From contig NZ_CP120360.1 in the NCBI RefSeq assembly GCF_029510815.1, positions 1,364,001-1,428,000 on the forward strand: 64,000 bases of DNA. Direction: 5' to 3'. Below the pieces are notes generated by a model. The model saw only the letters and a list, made by a program, of their open reading frames with translations, did not search any database and had not been told where the DNA came from. How positions within the stretch are numbered: the first letter of the stretch is position 1; each line of letters starts with the position of its first letter. The position numbers were made by a program, and so were the translations under genes. Of this stretch, positions 44,502 to 53,572 are shown piece after piece. Origin of the DNA: Janibacter sp. DB-40. GTDB taxonomy: Bacteria > Actinomycetota > Actinomycetes > Actinomycetales > Dermatophilaceae.

Positions 44502-45157
44502 CGCAGCAGCACGACGTCGCCGATGGCGCGGGTCTCGACGAGGTGCGCGGGGGAGTCCTGACGCCACGGGAAGTGCCCGTCGTCGACGAACCGCCGCGCC
44601 CGCGAGTCGCCGATGAGGAAGGGCGCGATCACCAGGTGCATCTCGTCGGCCAGCCCCTCCTGGAGGAACTGCGTGAGCACGGTGCCCCCACCCTCGACGA
44701 GCAGGCGCTCGACACCCCGCTCGAGCAGGTCGTGGCACACCCACGGCATGACCACCGGATGGCCGCCGTCGACCACCGTTGCCGCCGAGCCGAGTCGGTC
44801 GCGTGCGTCGTCGAACCCGTAGTGCCCGCAGTAGACGAGCTTGTCGACGTCGCCGCGGGTGAAGAAGTTGGCGCCCGGGTCGAAGTCGGCGTGATCGCTC
44901 ACCGTCACCTTGATCGGTGATGCCGTGCGCCCAGCCGCGATGCGCTCGTGCACTCGCTGGTCGCTGCGGACGAGCAGCCGGGGGTTGTCCTTGCGCAGGG
45001 TGCAGGCGCCGACGAGGATCGCGTCGCTGTCCGCGCGGACCTGGTCGACCCGGTCGAAGTCGGCGTCGTTGGAGAGCATCAGGCGCTGCGGTGAGGCGTC
45101 GTCGAGGTAGCCGTCGAGGGAGACGGCGCAACTGACCACGGTGTACGGGCGGGTCAC
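44468..45157 (-). CDS. RibD C-terminal/dihydrofolate reductase-like reductase
   Basis: 229 aa from GTG 45157, in a GTGA overlap with the gene before it. A RibD_C fold: YTVVSCAVSLDGYLDDASPQ at the N-terminus, ADSDAILVGACTLRKDNPRL near 41, LLVEGGGTVLTQFLQEGLAD near 150. These enzymes reduce pyrimidine or pterin intermediates with NADPH. Beside a PTPS-like protein, a pterin or riboflavin-like substrate is a reasonable guess. It is the last gene of a five-gene coupled operon. Confidence 0.85.
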   Translation of the reverse strand: MTRPYTVVSCAVSLDGYLDDASPQRLMLSNDADFDRVDQVRADSDAILVGACTLRKDNPRLLVRSDQRVHERIAAGRTASPIKVTVSDHADFDPGANFFTRGDVDKLVYCGHYGFDDARDRLGSAATVVDGGHPVVMPWVCHDLLERGVERLLVEGGGTVLTQFLQEGLADEMHLVIAPFLIGDSRARRFVDDGHFPWRQDSPAHLVETRAIGDVVLLRYALSDRCRVS

Positions 45158-46131
45158 CGGTCGGCCCCTTCGCAACTGCTTAGGCTCTTGCGAAGGAAGG
45201 GGGTCCGGCCCTCGCAACTGCTTAGGCTCCTGCGAGATCCGCCGTCACCCGCGAGGCTGCCGCCACCGACCAGCAGCAGCGCACCGGGGAGGGTGGCCAC
45301 CAGCGCGAGCACCCCGTAGAGCACCGCCACGCTCACGCCCGCGGCAGCGCCGAGGCCGGCTGCCTCGAAGGCCCAGGCCGCCACCCCTTCGCGCGGGCCC
45401 CAACCGGCGAGGCTCGTCGGGATCGCGGCGCCGAGCAGCACGATCAGCGCCAGCGCCACCTGACGACCGAACGACACCTCCACCCCCGAGGCCGACATAG
45501 CCACGAGGAACACCGTGACGTGACCGAGCACAGCGAGCCCCGACGTGAGCGCGATGCCCACCGGCGCTCCCGCCACGCGCAGGATGCGACGCAGGTCGTC
45601 GAGCAGCACCCCGCTGACCCGCACGAGCGCGAAGCCGAGCCCCACGGCCACGAGCCCGACGACGGCGATCGCCACCAGTGCGTGCACCGGCGAGGGCAGC
45701 ACGAGCAGCAGCACCACGGTGAGCACCACCTGGACCACCTGACCGAGGACACGCTCCCAGACCACGGAGCGGACCCCCCTTCCCATCCGGTGCACGTCGT
45801 GGCCGTGGCGCACGGCGCGGTGGACGTCCCCGAGGACACCGCCGGGCAGGACGGAGTTGAGGAACTGCGACCGGTAGTACGCCGCGACCGCGGCGGGCAG
45901 GCCGATCCGCACGCCCAGGCCGGTCGCGACCGTGCTCCACCGCCACGCGGCGCACACCGTCGTCAGCACGGTGATCACCAGCGCGGCCAGCAGTGACCAC
46001 CACGTGACCTCGGTCAGCGCGGTGACGAAGGGGGCGGCGCCCACCTGCCACAGCAGCACCGCGAGGATCGCGGCGCCGATGGTGGGGCGGAGCCACGGCA
46101 GCCAGTGGGACTCAGGGGGTGCGCGGCCCAT
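45154..46131 (-). CDS. YbhN/LPG-synthase-like integral membrane protein (flippase-like)
   Basis: 325 aa with 8-9 hydrophobic segments. The family motif YRSQFLNSVLPGGVLGDVHR is near residue 87, and PTSLAGWGPREGVAAW near 235. This is the transmembrane module of lysylphosphatidylglycerol synthases without the transferase half; stand-alone forms are thought to move lipids across the membrane. The C-terminal tail repeats SLSSCEG twice because two palindromic repeats lie inside the 3' end of the gene. It starts within the end of the glycosyltransferase gene and overlaps the RibD-like gene by 4 bp. Confidence 0.8.
   Translation of the reverse strand: MGRAPPESHWLPWLRPTIGAAILAVLLWQVGAAPFVTALTEVTWWSLLAALVITVLTTVCAAWRWSTVATGLGVRIGLPAAVAAYYRSQFLNSVLPGGVLGDVHRAVRHGHDVHRMGRGVRSVVWERVLGQVVQVVLTVVLLLVLPSPVHALVAIAVVGLVAVGLGFALVRVSGVLLDDLRRILRVAGAPVGIALTSGLAVLGHVTVFLVAMSASGVEVSFGRQVALALIVLLGAAIPTSLAGWGPREGVAAWAFEAAGLGAAAGVSVAVLYGVLALVATLPGALLLVGGGSLAGDGGSRRSLSSCEGRTPFLRKSLSSCEGADR
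45169..45194. repeat. Palindromic repeat, copy A, in a gene 3' end
   Basis: 26 bp, arms TTCGCAA/TTGCGAA around a core CTGCTTAGGCTC. It adds residues to the C-terminus of the YbhN-like protein. Confidence 0.7.
45211..45236. repeat. Palindromic repeat, copy B, in a gene 3' end
   Basis: 26 bp, same core as copy A; the outermost pair is C-G instead of T-A, so base pairing is kept despite the change. It lies in the same reading frame and encodes a second SLSSCEG. Confidence 0.7.
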
Positions 46132-47164
46132 CCGCCACCTCACTCAGCACCTGCGCCACGCGGGTGACCGTCTCCGGCCACGGCGTCAGCTCGCGCCGGC
46201 GCACCCGGGCCACGTCCCGCAACCGTTGTCGCGTCCCGGGGTCGCCGAGCCAGCGGCGCAGCGCACCGGCGAGGGCGTGGGCGTCGCCGGGCGGGACGAC
46301 GACCCCGGGGCGGTGGCCGTCGCCGTCACGGCCGAGCGCCAGCGGCACCCCACCGACGCCGCAGGCGAGGACGGGCACCCCGTGGGCGAGGGCCTCGGTG
46401 ACGACCATCCCGTAGGAGTCGGCCCGGGTGGGGTGGACCAGCAGGTCGGTGTGGGCGTACTGCTCTTCGAGGTCGGGGAGGGGTCCGGTGAAGGTGATCC
46501 GGTCGGTCAGGCCCAGCTCCTCGACGCGATCGCGCAGCGCGCTCGCCAGCTCCGGGTCCCGGTCGAGCGGACCGACACAGGTGCACTCCCACGACAGGTC
46601 GGCGATGTCGGCCAGGGCGTCAAGGAGGATGTCGTGGCCCTTGGCCCGGGAGACCGGCCCGACGCACAGCAACCGCCCGCCGCTCTCGCTGCCGACGGTG
46701 CGCTCGGCGGGGTGGGCACCCGGCTCGGCCACGTGCACGCGCTCGGCCGGCAGGGCGTGCCGCTCGACCAGCTCGTCCCGAGTCCACGCGCTCGTGGTCA
46801 CGACCGCCCGCGCGGACAGCAGCGCGACCCGCTCGGCCGGTGCGTCGTCCTCCGCGGCGACCATGTGCGCGAGCACGACGAGGCGCACGCGCTCGCTCGC
46901 CGTGGCCGTCTGCGTCGGCGCGCCGACCGCGACCAGCCCGTCGACGAGCACCAGCGAGTCATCGGCGATGCCTGCGAGCATCGTCGCCAGCCGCGCACGC
47001 GACTCCGGGTCGGGGTGCGGCCACGAGCCGGGCACCGGGTGCTCGCGCACGGTCCAGCCGAGGTCGGTCAGGCCGGTGCACACCTCGCGGTCGTAGGCAT
47101 TGCCCCCGCTCGGGTGGAGCGGGTCGTCGATGTCGCCGGGCAGGACGACGTGCACGGTGCTCAC
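46112..47164 (-). CDS. GT4-family glycosyltransferase
   Basis: 350 aa, GT-B fold. N-terminal acceptor half: [23 protein letters not shown]-terminal nucleotide-sugar half: [18 protein letters not shown] near 190, and the E-x7-E region as [19 protein letters not shown] near 275, then GGVPLALG. The donor is not readable. ATG 47164 overlaps the stop of the PTPS-like gene (ATGA). In this cluster it probably glycosylates a lipid or pterin-linked product. Confidence 0.85.
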   Translation of the reverse strand: MSTVHVVLPGDIDDPLHPSGGNAYDREVCTGLTDLGWTVREHPVPGSWPHPDPESRARLATMLAGIADDSLVLVDGLVAVGAPTQTATASERVRLVVLAHMVAAEDDAPAERVALLSARAVVTTSAWTRDELVERHALPAERVHVAEPGAHPAERTVGSESGGRLLCVGPVSRAKGHDILLDALADIADLSWECTCVGPLDRDPELASALRDRVEELGLTDRITFTGPLPDLEEQYAHTDLLVHPTRADSYGMVVTEALAHGVPVLACGVGGVPLALGRDGDGHRPGVVVPPGDAHALAGALRRWLGDPGTRQRLRDVARVRRRELTPWPETVTRVAQVLSEVADGPRTP

Positions 47165-47568
47165 AGCACCACCTCGCAGCTGGCGGAGGCGATGTGCGAC
47201 TCGTGCAGGGTGACCGTGATCCGGCTCAGGTGGTCACCCGGACCGAGCTGATCGGCGGCCACCCGCCGGGCGAGCTGCTCGGCGACGGCGAAGGCCAGCG
47301 CCTCGGTCGTCGTGTTGCGCCCGGCGAAGTCCGGCTCCTCGTCGAGGTTGCGGTAGTTCAGCCCGGCGAGCACGTCCTTCAGCTCCTCCGCCGCCCGACC
47401 GATGTCCACGACGATCCCGTCCGCCGTCAGCGTCCCGCTGTGGAAGGTCGCGTCCACGACGTACGTCGCCCCGTGCAGCCGCTGCGCGGGTCCGAAGACC
47501 TCACCGCCCAGGCTGTGCGCGATCATCATGTGGTCGCGCACCGTCGCGGAGAACTTCGCGTGCTTCAC
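47161..47568 (-). CDS. 6-pyruvoyl/carboxytetrahydropterin synthase homologue with altered active site
   Basis: 135 aa from GTG 47568 behind GAGGAGGGAAC, in a GTGA overlap with the dehydrogenase. The tunnel-fold (PTPS/QueD) layout is clear: [48 protein letters not shown]. The canonical Cys before HGH is absent, HGH reads HGA, and the LDH catalytic pair reads LNY. Canonical synthase or QueD activity is therefore unlikely; a related tunnel-fold reaction or binding role is inferred. Confidence 0.75.
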   Translation of the reverse strand: MKHAKFSATVRDHMMIAHSLGGEVFGPAQRLHGATYVVDATFHSGTLTADGIVVDIGRAAEELKDVLAGLNYRNLDEEPDFAGRNTTTEALAFAVAEQLARRVAADQLGPGDHLSRITVTLHESHIASASCEVVL

Positions 47569-48563
47569 GTTCCCTCCTCGTGCTCGTAGGTGACGACGTG
47601 GCAGATGGCCGGCAGCCGCCCTTCGCACACGTCGGCCATGACCTGCGGCACTTCGGCGAAGGGGGTCGCCCCCGTCAGCAGCACGTCGAACGTCGGGTCC
47701 CGCAACAGCTGGAGCGAGACCGCCTTGCGGTCGGCCATGGAGCGGCTCCCGCGCCGGGCGTCGGCGATCGTGCCGACCTGGCTGGAGCGGATCCGCAGCC
47801 TCCCCGAGTGGTAGGTGCCGCCGAGGTCCAGCGCGACGCCGTGGGTGCCGTACCAGCTGAGGTCGAGCACGGTGCCCTCCGCGCGCAGCAGGTCCAGCGA
47901 GGTCTGCAGGCCGGCCGACGACGCACTGGTGTGCACGACGAGGTCCTGAGCCCCCTTCGCCTCCTCGGGTCGGGCGAAGCCGGCCCCCAACGCCTCCGCC
48001 ACCGGCGCTCGGGCGGCGTCCACATCGACGAGGGTGACCTCGACGCCGGGGAAGCGCGCGAGCAGCCGTGCGGCACAACAACCGACCATCCCGCCACCGA
48101 CGACCGTGACCCGGTCACCGATGAGCGGCGGGACGTCCCACAGGCCGTTGACCGCGGTCTCGACGGCACCGGTGAGCACCGCCCGCCGCGGGGGCACGTC
48201 GTCGGGGACGGGCACGACCGCGTCGGCCGGGACGACGTAGCGGGTCTGGTGCGGGTGCAGGCTGAAGACGACCCGGTCGAGCAGGTGCGCGGGCCCGTCC
48301 TCGACGACGCCGACGGAGAGGTAGCCGTACTTGACCGGGCCGGGGAAGTCCCCCTGCTGCAACGGTGCCCGCATCACCTCGTACTGGTCCGGCGGGACCT
48401 CCCCGCGCAGGACGAGCGCCTCGGTGCCGCGGCTGATCCCCGAGCAGAGCGCCCGCACGAGCACCTCGTCGGGACCGGGGGCCGGGAGCGGCTCGGAGCG
48501 GATCTCGCCGCGACCGGGCTCGAGGACCCAGTAGGCGCGCGCGTCGTGGGCCCGGGCACTCAC
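47565..48563 (-). CDS. MDR-family (zinc-type alcohol) dehydrogenase
   Basis: 332 aa from GTG 48563. N-terminal GroES-like domain: [20 protein letters not shown], with the usual first Cys position of the catalytic zinc (C near 40). Rossmann domain: [20 protein letters not shown] near 149, then [18 protein letters not shown]. It lacks the structural-zinc Cys cluster. The likely role is NAD(P)-dependent oxidation of an alcohol intermediate. It is the first gene of the five-gene operon that runs leftward to 44468. Confidence 0.8.
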   Translation of the reverse strand: MSARAHDARAYWVLEPGRGEIRSEPLPAPGPDEVLVRALCSGISRGTEALVLRGEVPPDQYEVMRAPLQQGDFPGPVKYGYLSVGVVEDGPAHLLDRVVFSLHPHQTRYVVPADAVVPVPDDVPPRRAVLTGAVETAVNGLWDVPPLIGDRVTVVGGGMVGCCAARLLARFPGVEVTLVDVDAARAPVAEALGAGFARPEEAKGAQDLVVHTSASSAGLQTSLDLLRAEGTVLDLSWYGTHGVALDLGGTYHSGRLRIRSSQVGTIADARRGSRSMADRKAVSLQLLRDPTFDVLLTGATPFAEVPQVMADVCEGRLPAICHVVTYEHEEGT

Positions 48564-48629
48564 GGTCGGCCACCTCCTCCAGCGACGGCGCTGCCGCTGA
48601 CCTCCCTATCGTAGGACCACGGAGGCACC

Positions 48630-50341
48630 ATGGTTCGGGACAGATCGGGTCAGGTCCGAGCGACGGTCTGGGGCGTGCTGGCCGCTGCCCTCGTCTGGGG
48701 TGCTCTGGTGCTGCCGTCGTCGCTGGCGTCGCTGTCCTGGGCCTCCCTCGTCCGCCTGCCGCTCGGGGTGCTCGTGGTGCTGGCGGCACTGCTGGTGGTG
48801 CCGCCAGCGGCCCGGCGGGCGGTGGCGCTCGTGATCGGGGGAGTGCTCGCGCTGGTCGTCGTCGTGAAGTCGCTGGACATCGGCTTCTCCGCGGTGCTGG
48901 ACCGGCGCTTCCACGCGCTCCACGACCTCGCGAACCTCGAGCGCGGGTACGCGGTGCTCACCGACTGGGTGGGGCGCGGCTGGGCGGTCGCCGCTGTGGT
49001 CGCGCTCGTGCTGGTGACCGTGCTCGTCGTCGCGCTCCTCGTGCCGGCCGTGCTGCGGCTGTCGCGGGTGGTCGCTGGCCACCGCACACCGTCGCTCGCG
49101 GCGCTGCTCGTGGGCGCTCTCGTCTGGGGTGCCTGCGCGCTCACGGGCGTGCAGGTGGGCGGCGGGCCGGTCGCGTCGACGAGCACCGCCGGGCTGGTGC
49201 GCGAGCACGTCGCCGGTGGTTACGCCGACCACCGCGACCCGTCGGTCTTCGGCTCGGCTATCGCGGATGACCCGTGGGCGGGGCGGTCGGGGCTCCTTGA
49301 CGGGCTGGCGGGCAAGGACGTGCTGATCGTCTTCGTCGAGAGCTACGGCGCGGCGGCGCTGACCGACCCCGAGCTGGCGAAGGGGGTCGCCCCCGTCCTC
49401 ACGGCCGGCGAGCAGTCCTTGGCCGAGGTGGGGGTCGAGGCGCGGAGCGGGTGGCTGACGTCGCCGACCTTCGGCGCCGGGTCGTGGCTGGCGCACGCGA
49501 CACTGCAGTCGGGGCTGTGGGTGGACGACGACCGACGGCACGAGCAGCTGCTGTCGGCGCAGCGGCTGACGCTGACCCGGGCGTTCTCGCAGGCGGGGTG
49601 GCGGACCGGCTTCGTGCAGCCGGCGGTGGAGGAGGCATGGCCGCAGGGGAAAGCGTTCTACGGCTTCGACCGGCTGCACGCAGCGGAGGACCTGGGTTAC
49701 CGGGGGCCGGTGCTGGGGTGGGGCGAGGTGCCGGACCAGTACACGCTGTCGTGGCTCCACCGGGAGGTGCTGTCGGGCGGCGGGGCACCGGTGATGGCGC
49801 AGGTCGACCTCGTCACCAGCCACAACCCGTGGCCGCACCCACCCCCTTCGTGCCGTGGGCCGAGGTGGGCGACGGGTCGGTCTACGCGTGCATGCCGGGG
49901 TGCGCCGGCGATGGCGCCGACGACGTGCGCTCGCGGTACGCCGCGTCGGTCGGGTACTCGCTGCAGTCGGTCGTCTCCTTCGCTGCCGAGCACCCCGACC
50001 TCGTCGTGCTGCTCGTGGGCGACCACCAGCCGTGGCGCCAGGTCGCGGGGGAGGACCCGGGCCACGACGTGCCGGCCTCGCTCGTCGCTGCCGATCCGGC
50101 GGTGCTGGAGCGGATCTCGCAGTGGGGTTGGACGCCCGGGCTGGTGCCGGGCGAGCAGTCACCGGTGTGGCGGATGGACGCCTTCCGGGACCACTTCCTC
50201 ACGGCGTTCTCGACTCGTCCTCCTGGCCCAGCGCCCGGCGCAGCCCATCGCCGATCGGCAGGTAGTCGTAGTCGGGCTCCAGCAGCGCGTCGCGGACGTC
50301 GTAGTCCTCGCACACCATGTCGTGACGCAGGCTCTCGATGA
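48630..50341 (+). pseudogene. Membrane-anchored alkaline phosphatase/sulfatase-superfamily protein with frameshift
   Basis: The first ~200 residues hold 4-5 hydrophobic segments. The extracellular domain starts with DVLIVFVESYGAAALTD (the Ser/Thr-region of LTA-synthase-like enzymes) and continues to AQVDLVTSHNPW near 400. The frame then breaks in the C-rich run at 49841-49852; the other frame continues PFVPWAEVGDGSVYACMPG, VLLVGDHQPWRQVAGE (metal-binding DH) and WRMDAFRDHFLTAF. One restored C rejoins them. The 3' end overlaps the opposite-strand SDR gene. Homologues transfer or hydrolyse phosphate groups on envelope polymers. An assembly error is as likely as a true mutation. Confidence 0.7.
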
Positions 50342-51152
50342 GGTTGTTGACCTCGTTGCGCGGCATCCCCGAGATGATCGCGCTGGACTCACCCACGACC
50401 TCCTGGGGCAGACCGGGCACGCTGACCTGGACGCGGAGCAGGCCGGCGACCCGGGCGAAGAGCTGCAGCAGCTCGAAGTAGGTCAGGACGTCCTCGCCGC
50501 CGACGTCGAAGGCCCGGTTGATCGTCTCGGGGGAGGCCACCGCGCGCTGCATTATGCGCGTGACGTCCTCGATCGCGATCGGCTGGATCAGGCTGCGCAT
50601 CCACGACGGGACCGGGGTGAAGATCGGCAACCGCTCGCTGAGCCTGCGCAGCAGCTCGTAGGAGGTGGAGCCGGCACCGATGATCATCGAGGCCCGCAGC
50701 ACGACCGTCGGGACCGCGGACTCCAGGAAGATCTGCTCCACCTCGTGCCGGGAGCGCAGGTGCGGGGACAGCTCGCCGTCGGGGACGAGGCCGGAGAGGT
50801 AGACGATGCGGTCCACCCCGGCCCGCTCGCACGCCGCGGCGACCCGCGTCGCGGCCTCGCGGTCCCGGCGCTCGAAGTCCGAGGAGGCCATGGAGTGGAT
50901 CAGGTAGATGACGACGTCGACCCCCTCGACCGCGCGATCGATCAGCTCCTCGTCCTCGACGTCGAACTCGCGGGTCTCGACGTCCCCGTCCCAGGGGAAG
51001 GCGCTGGTGCCCGACCGGCTGGCGGCGAGGACGGTGTGTCCCGCGTCGAGGAGCGCCGGTACGAGGTGGGACCCGACGTAGCCGGTCGCCCCCGTGACCA
51101 GGACCCGCCGGGACGATCCGATGGTGTCGTCCTGTGCTGTCGAGGAAGCCAT
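50199..51152 (-). CDS. NAD(P)-binding SDR/NmrA-like protein
   Basis: 317 aa from ATG 51152. Rossmann start RVLVTGATGYVGSHLVPALL near 16, VVIYLIHSMASSDFERRDRE near 80, and the atypical-SDR region VYLSGLVPDG near 113. The C-terminal lid contains FDVGGEDVLTYFELLQLFARV near 205. It resembles DUF2867-linked SDRs annotated as NAD(P)H-binding or complex-I intermediate-associated. The substrate is unknown. It stands as a single gene, convergent with the phosphatase-like gene. Confidence 0.8.
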   Translation of the reverse strand: MASSTAQDDTIGSSRRVLVTGATGYVGSHLVPALLDAGHTVLAASRSGTSAFPWDGDVETREFDVEDEELIDRAVEGVDVVIYLIHSMASSDFERRDREAATRVAAACERAGVDRIVYLSGLVPDGELSPHLRSRHEVEQIFLESAVPTVVLRASMIIGAGSTSYELLRRLSERLPIFTPVPSWMRSLIQPIAIEDVTRIMQRAVASPETINRAFDVGGEDVLTYFELLQLFARVAGLLRVQVSVPGLPQEVVGESSAIISGMPRNEVNNLIESLRHDMVCEDYDVRDALLEPDYDYLPIGDGLRRALGQEDESRTP

Positions 51153-51238
51153 GCCATGCACTCTAGGGCGATCCTGAGGCACGAGACGGCGGAATGGCTC
51201 CGCCGGGGCCCCTGCCCAGTGGTGGTCCTGACAGTTGT

Positions 51239-52486
51239 CTACCGAGTCGTTCGCCCGGGCGCGGCTAGTCGCATCCGGCGAGCGTGCAGCCACCCACTGA
51301 AGGGGGCTGCCGTGAGCCCGTGCACGAGTACGGAGACCGTGATGGCCAGGCTGGCGTGGACGAAGATCTCCTGGTTCCCGGTGTGTCGCTCGGCCAGCGT
51401 GGCGTAGAACAACGCCGAGACGCCGACGGGTGCGAACCAGCTCAAGAAGGCCGTCTCGCTACGGTCGTGGACGGTCTTCAGCAGTGGCCGCAGGGACCAC
51501 ACGGTGGCCATCCGTCGCGCGATGACGGCGACCGCGATCACCGCCGGGGCGGCCCACCCCAACGAGGCCCACTCCTGCACGGGCAGTGCGGTGCCGAGCA
51601 GCAGGAAGACCGGCAGGAGGAACAGGCGGGCGACGGCGTCATGGATCTTGTCCTCCTCGGCTTCGTCACGCTGCGGGATGACCTGCCCGAAGACCGCCAC
51701 ACCGACGAAGACCACGAGGAGTCCGTCGGTGCCGATGAGCTTGCCGGCACCCAGCAGCAGCAATGCCAGGGGCACGATGAAGGCCAGGTACGAGCTCTCC
51801 TCCATCCACCCCCGCTCCTGCACCAGCACGAAGACCCGGCCCAGCAGGTACCCGGCCACGAGGCCCAGCGCCACGGCACCGAGCACCTCGACCAGCAGGA
51901 CCCGGGTGAGCAGGTCGTGCCAGGCCCGCCCGGGAGAGGTCATCAGGAGCACTGGAAGCATGACGAAGAGATAGGCCAGCCCGTCGTTGATGCCGCTCTC
52001 GGCCGAGAGGTCGTGACGGACCCGCTCGGGCACCTTCTCGGCCGCCAGGGAGCCGGTGACGATGGGTGTGGTGACCACCGGATCGGTCGGTGTCACGACG
52101 GCGCCGAGCAGCAGCGCCAGCAGGAACGAGACGCCCAGACCCCACCACAGCGCCGCGGTGGCGACGAGCAACATCATCGCCATCCCCACCCCGATGATGA
52201 GCACGAGCCAGCGCACACTGGCCCGCCAGTACCCGTGCGGCAGGCGCAGAGCGACACCAGCCAGTCCCACGGCCAGGGTGATCCGGGCGACCTGCTCCAG
52301 CAGGCCGGAGGTCGAGACCCCCAGCGCATGAGGGTCCAGCAGGCTCAGGGCGTGCGGCCCGACCAGCAGCCCGAAGAGCAGGCAGAGCAGCGGACCCGGC
52401 AGGCTGACCCGTTGCAGCACGGTCGAGAACGCGGCGAAGACCAGCAACGCCCCGGCAAAGAGCGTCAGCACCACATTGACATCCAC
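51239..52486 (-). CDS. Na+/H+ antiporter, CPA1 family
   Basis: 415 aa with about 12 hydrophobic segments. Family markers: GAVVTPTDPVVTTPIVTG near 128 (unwound helix with the conserved TDP), and the ion-binding region AESGINDGLAYLFVMLP near 166. The C-terminus lacks a long cytoplasmic regulatory domain. It exchanges Na+ or K+ for protons and controls pH and salt tolerance. It is divergent from the gas vesicle operon. Confidence 0.9.
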   Translation of the reverse strand: MDVNVVLTLFAGALLVFAAFSTVLQRVSLPGPLLCLLFGLLVGPHALSLLDPHALGVSTSGLLEQVARITLAVGLAGVALRLPHGYWRASVRWLVLIIGVGMAMMLLVATAALWWGLGVSFLLALLLGAVVTPTDPVVTTPIVTGSLAAEKVPERVRHDLSAESGINDGLAYLFVMLPVLLMTSPGRAWHDLLTRVLLVEVLGAVALGLVAGYLLGRVFVLVQERGWMEESSYLAFIVPLALLLLGAGKLIGTDGLLVVFVGVAVFGQVIPQRDEAEEDKIHDAVARLFLLPVFLLLGTALPVQEWASLGWAAPAVIAVAVIARRMATVWSLRPLLKTVHDRSETAFLSWFAPVGVSALFYATLAERHTGNQEIFVHASLAITVSVLVHGLTAAPFSGWLHARRMRLAAPGRTTR

Positions 52487-52546
52487 GACGATCCACGCCT
52501 CCTTCAGTCGACTCCACCCGCGGATCCAGCCAGACCATCACGCGCG

Positions 52547-52572
52547 GTTTTGCCCATCGACGTCTTGGGTAT
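52547..52572 (+). promoter_or_regulatory. SigB/SigF-type promoter of the gas vesicle operon
   Basis: GTTT at 52547-52550 and GGGTAT at 52567-52572 are 16 bp apart, matching the actinobacterial stress-sigma consensus (GTTT-N14-16-GGGTA). It lies 45 bp before ATG 52617, which has AGGAGG at 52605-52610. This suggests the cluster is switched on by osmotic or general stress. Confidence 0.7.
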
Positions 52573-52616
52573 GACAGGTTGGTCACAACATCGCAACGAA
52601 GCTCAGGAGGCACCGC

Positions 52617-53561
52617 ATGAGTGCTGAAGCGCGAATTATCGCTGGTGTCACTGCCGGCTACCTGCTCGGGCGCGGCAAGAAGATGAAGCTGGCGTTCAGC
52701 CTGGCCAGCATGCTGATCGGCAAGCAGGTGAGCACCGACCCCAAGGAGCTGGCGAAGCAGCTGGCCACCATGATCGAGACCAACCCGAAGTTGGCCGAGC
52801 TGAAGGGTGAGATCACCGGAGAGCTCTTCCAGGCCGCGCAGGCCGCGGCCACCGCGATCCTCACCAACCGGATGAACACCCTCTCCGACACGCTCAAGGA
52901 CCGCTCCGACTCCCTTCGCGGTCTGGTCGAGGAGGTCGAGGACATCAAGGGCGAGCTCGTGGAGGAGGACGAAGGGGGCGAGTCCGAGGACGCTGCCGAC
53001 GAGGAGTCGGCAGGGGACGAGTCCGCCGAGGACACCTCCGAGGAAGAGGCCCCTGAAGAGCCCCAGGACGAGGAGCCCCAGGACGAGGAGCCATCGGAGG
53101 AGGAGCCTGCGGAGGAGGAGCCCCAGGACGCCTCCGAGGAGGAGGCCCCGGCCGAGGACGAGGAGCAGTCCGCCGAGGAGGAGCCTGCCCGTGAGCAGGC
53201 CCCTGCGCAGCAGCGGTCCGAGCGCGGCGCCAGGAGGGCCTCGGCCACGAAGTCGTCGGCCAGCAAGCAGGCACCGGCCAAGAAGGCCAGCAAGCGGGCG
53301 CCGGCGAAGAAGAGCAGCAGCAAGCAGGCCTCCGCCAAGAAGAGTGCCAGCAAGCAGGCGCCGGCCAAGAAGAGCAGCAGCAAGCAGGCCTCCGCCAAGA
53401 AGAGCGCCAGCAAGCAGGCGCCGGCCAAGAAGAGCGCGTCGAAGTCCGCCCCGGCGAAGAAGTCCGCCAGCAAGCAGGCTTCGGCGAAGAAGAGCGCTCC
53501 CCGCAAGAAGACCGCGTCGTCCGGTAACGGGCGCCGCCGGTCGTCGACGAAGAAGTCCTGA
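52617..53561 (+). CDS. gvpY: GvpY-position protein with histone-like Lys/Ala-rich tail
   Basis: 314 aa. Residues 1-~110 are a helical domain (IIAGVTAGYLLGRGKKMKLA, LFQAAQAAATAILTNRM) as in the first accessory protein of actinobacterial gas vesicle clusters. Residues ~115-205 are highly acidic with EEP/DE repeats, and ~215-314 are Lys/Ala/Ser-rich in tandem (SKQAPAKK and SKQASAKK units), like histone H1 tails. It is first in the operon. The name is by position and resemblance to Streptomyces clusters; the function is unknown. Confidence 0.65.
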   Translation: MSAEARIIAGVTAGYLLGRGKKMKLAFSLASMLIGKQVSTDPKELAKQLATMIETNPKLAELKGEITGELFQAAQAAATAILTNRMNTLSDTLKDRSDSLRGLVEEVEDIKGELVEEDEGGESEDAADEESAGDESAEDTSEEEAPEEPQDEEPQDEEPSEEEPAEEEPQDASEEEAPAEDEEQSAEEEPAREQAPAQQRSERGARRASATKSSASKQAPAKKASKRAPAKKSSSKQASAKKSASKQAPAKKSSSKQASAKKSASKQAPAKKSASKSAPAKKSASKQASAKKSAPRKKTASSGNGRRRSSTKKS

Positions 53562-53572
53562 AGGGAGCAACG

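Noticed and set aside
47569..48081. N-terminal extension of the PTPS-like frame to a 306-aa protein
   Set aside because: The added part is Arg/Gly-rich shadow of the dehydrogenase; GTG 47568 has a strong ribosome site and the family starts there.
49451..50341. Independent 296-aa plus-strand gene
   Set aside because: Its first half is shadow reading; only the part after about 49850 is real, as the continuation of the frameshifted phosphatase-like gene.
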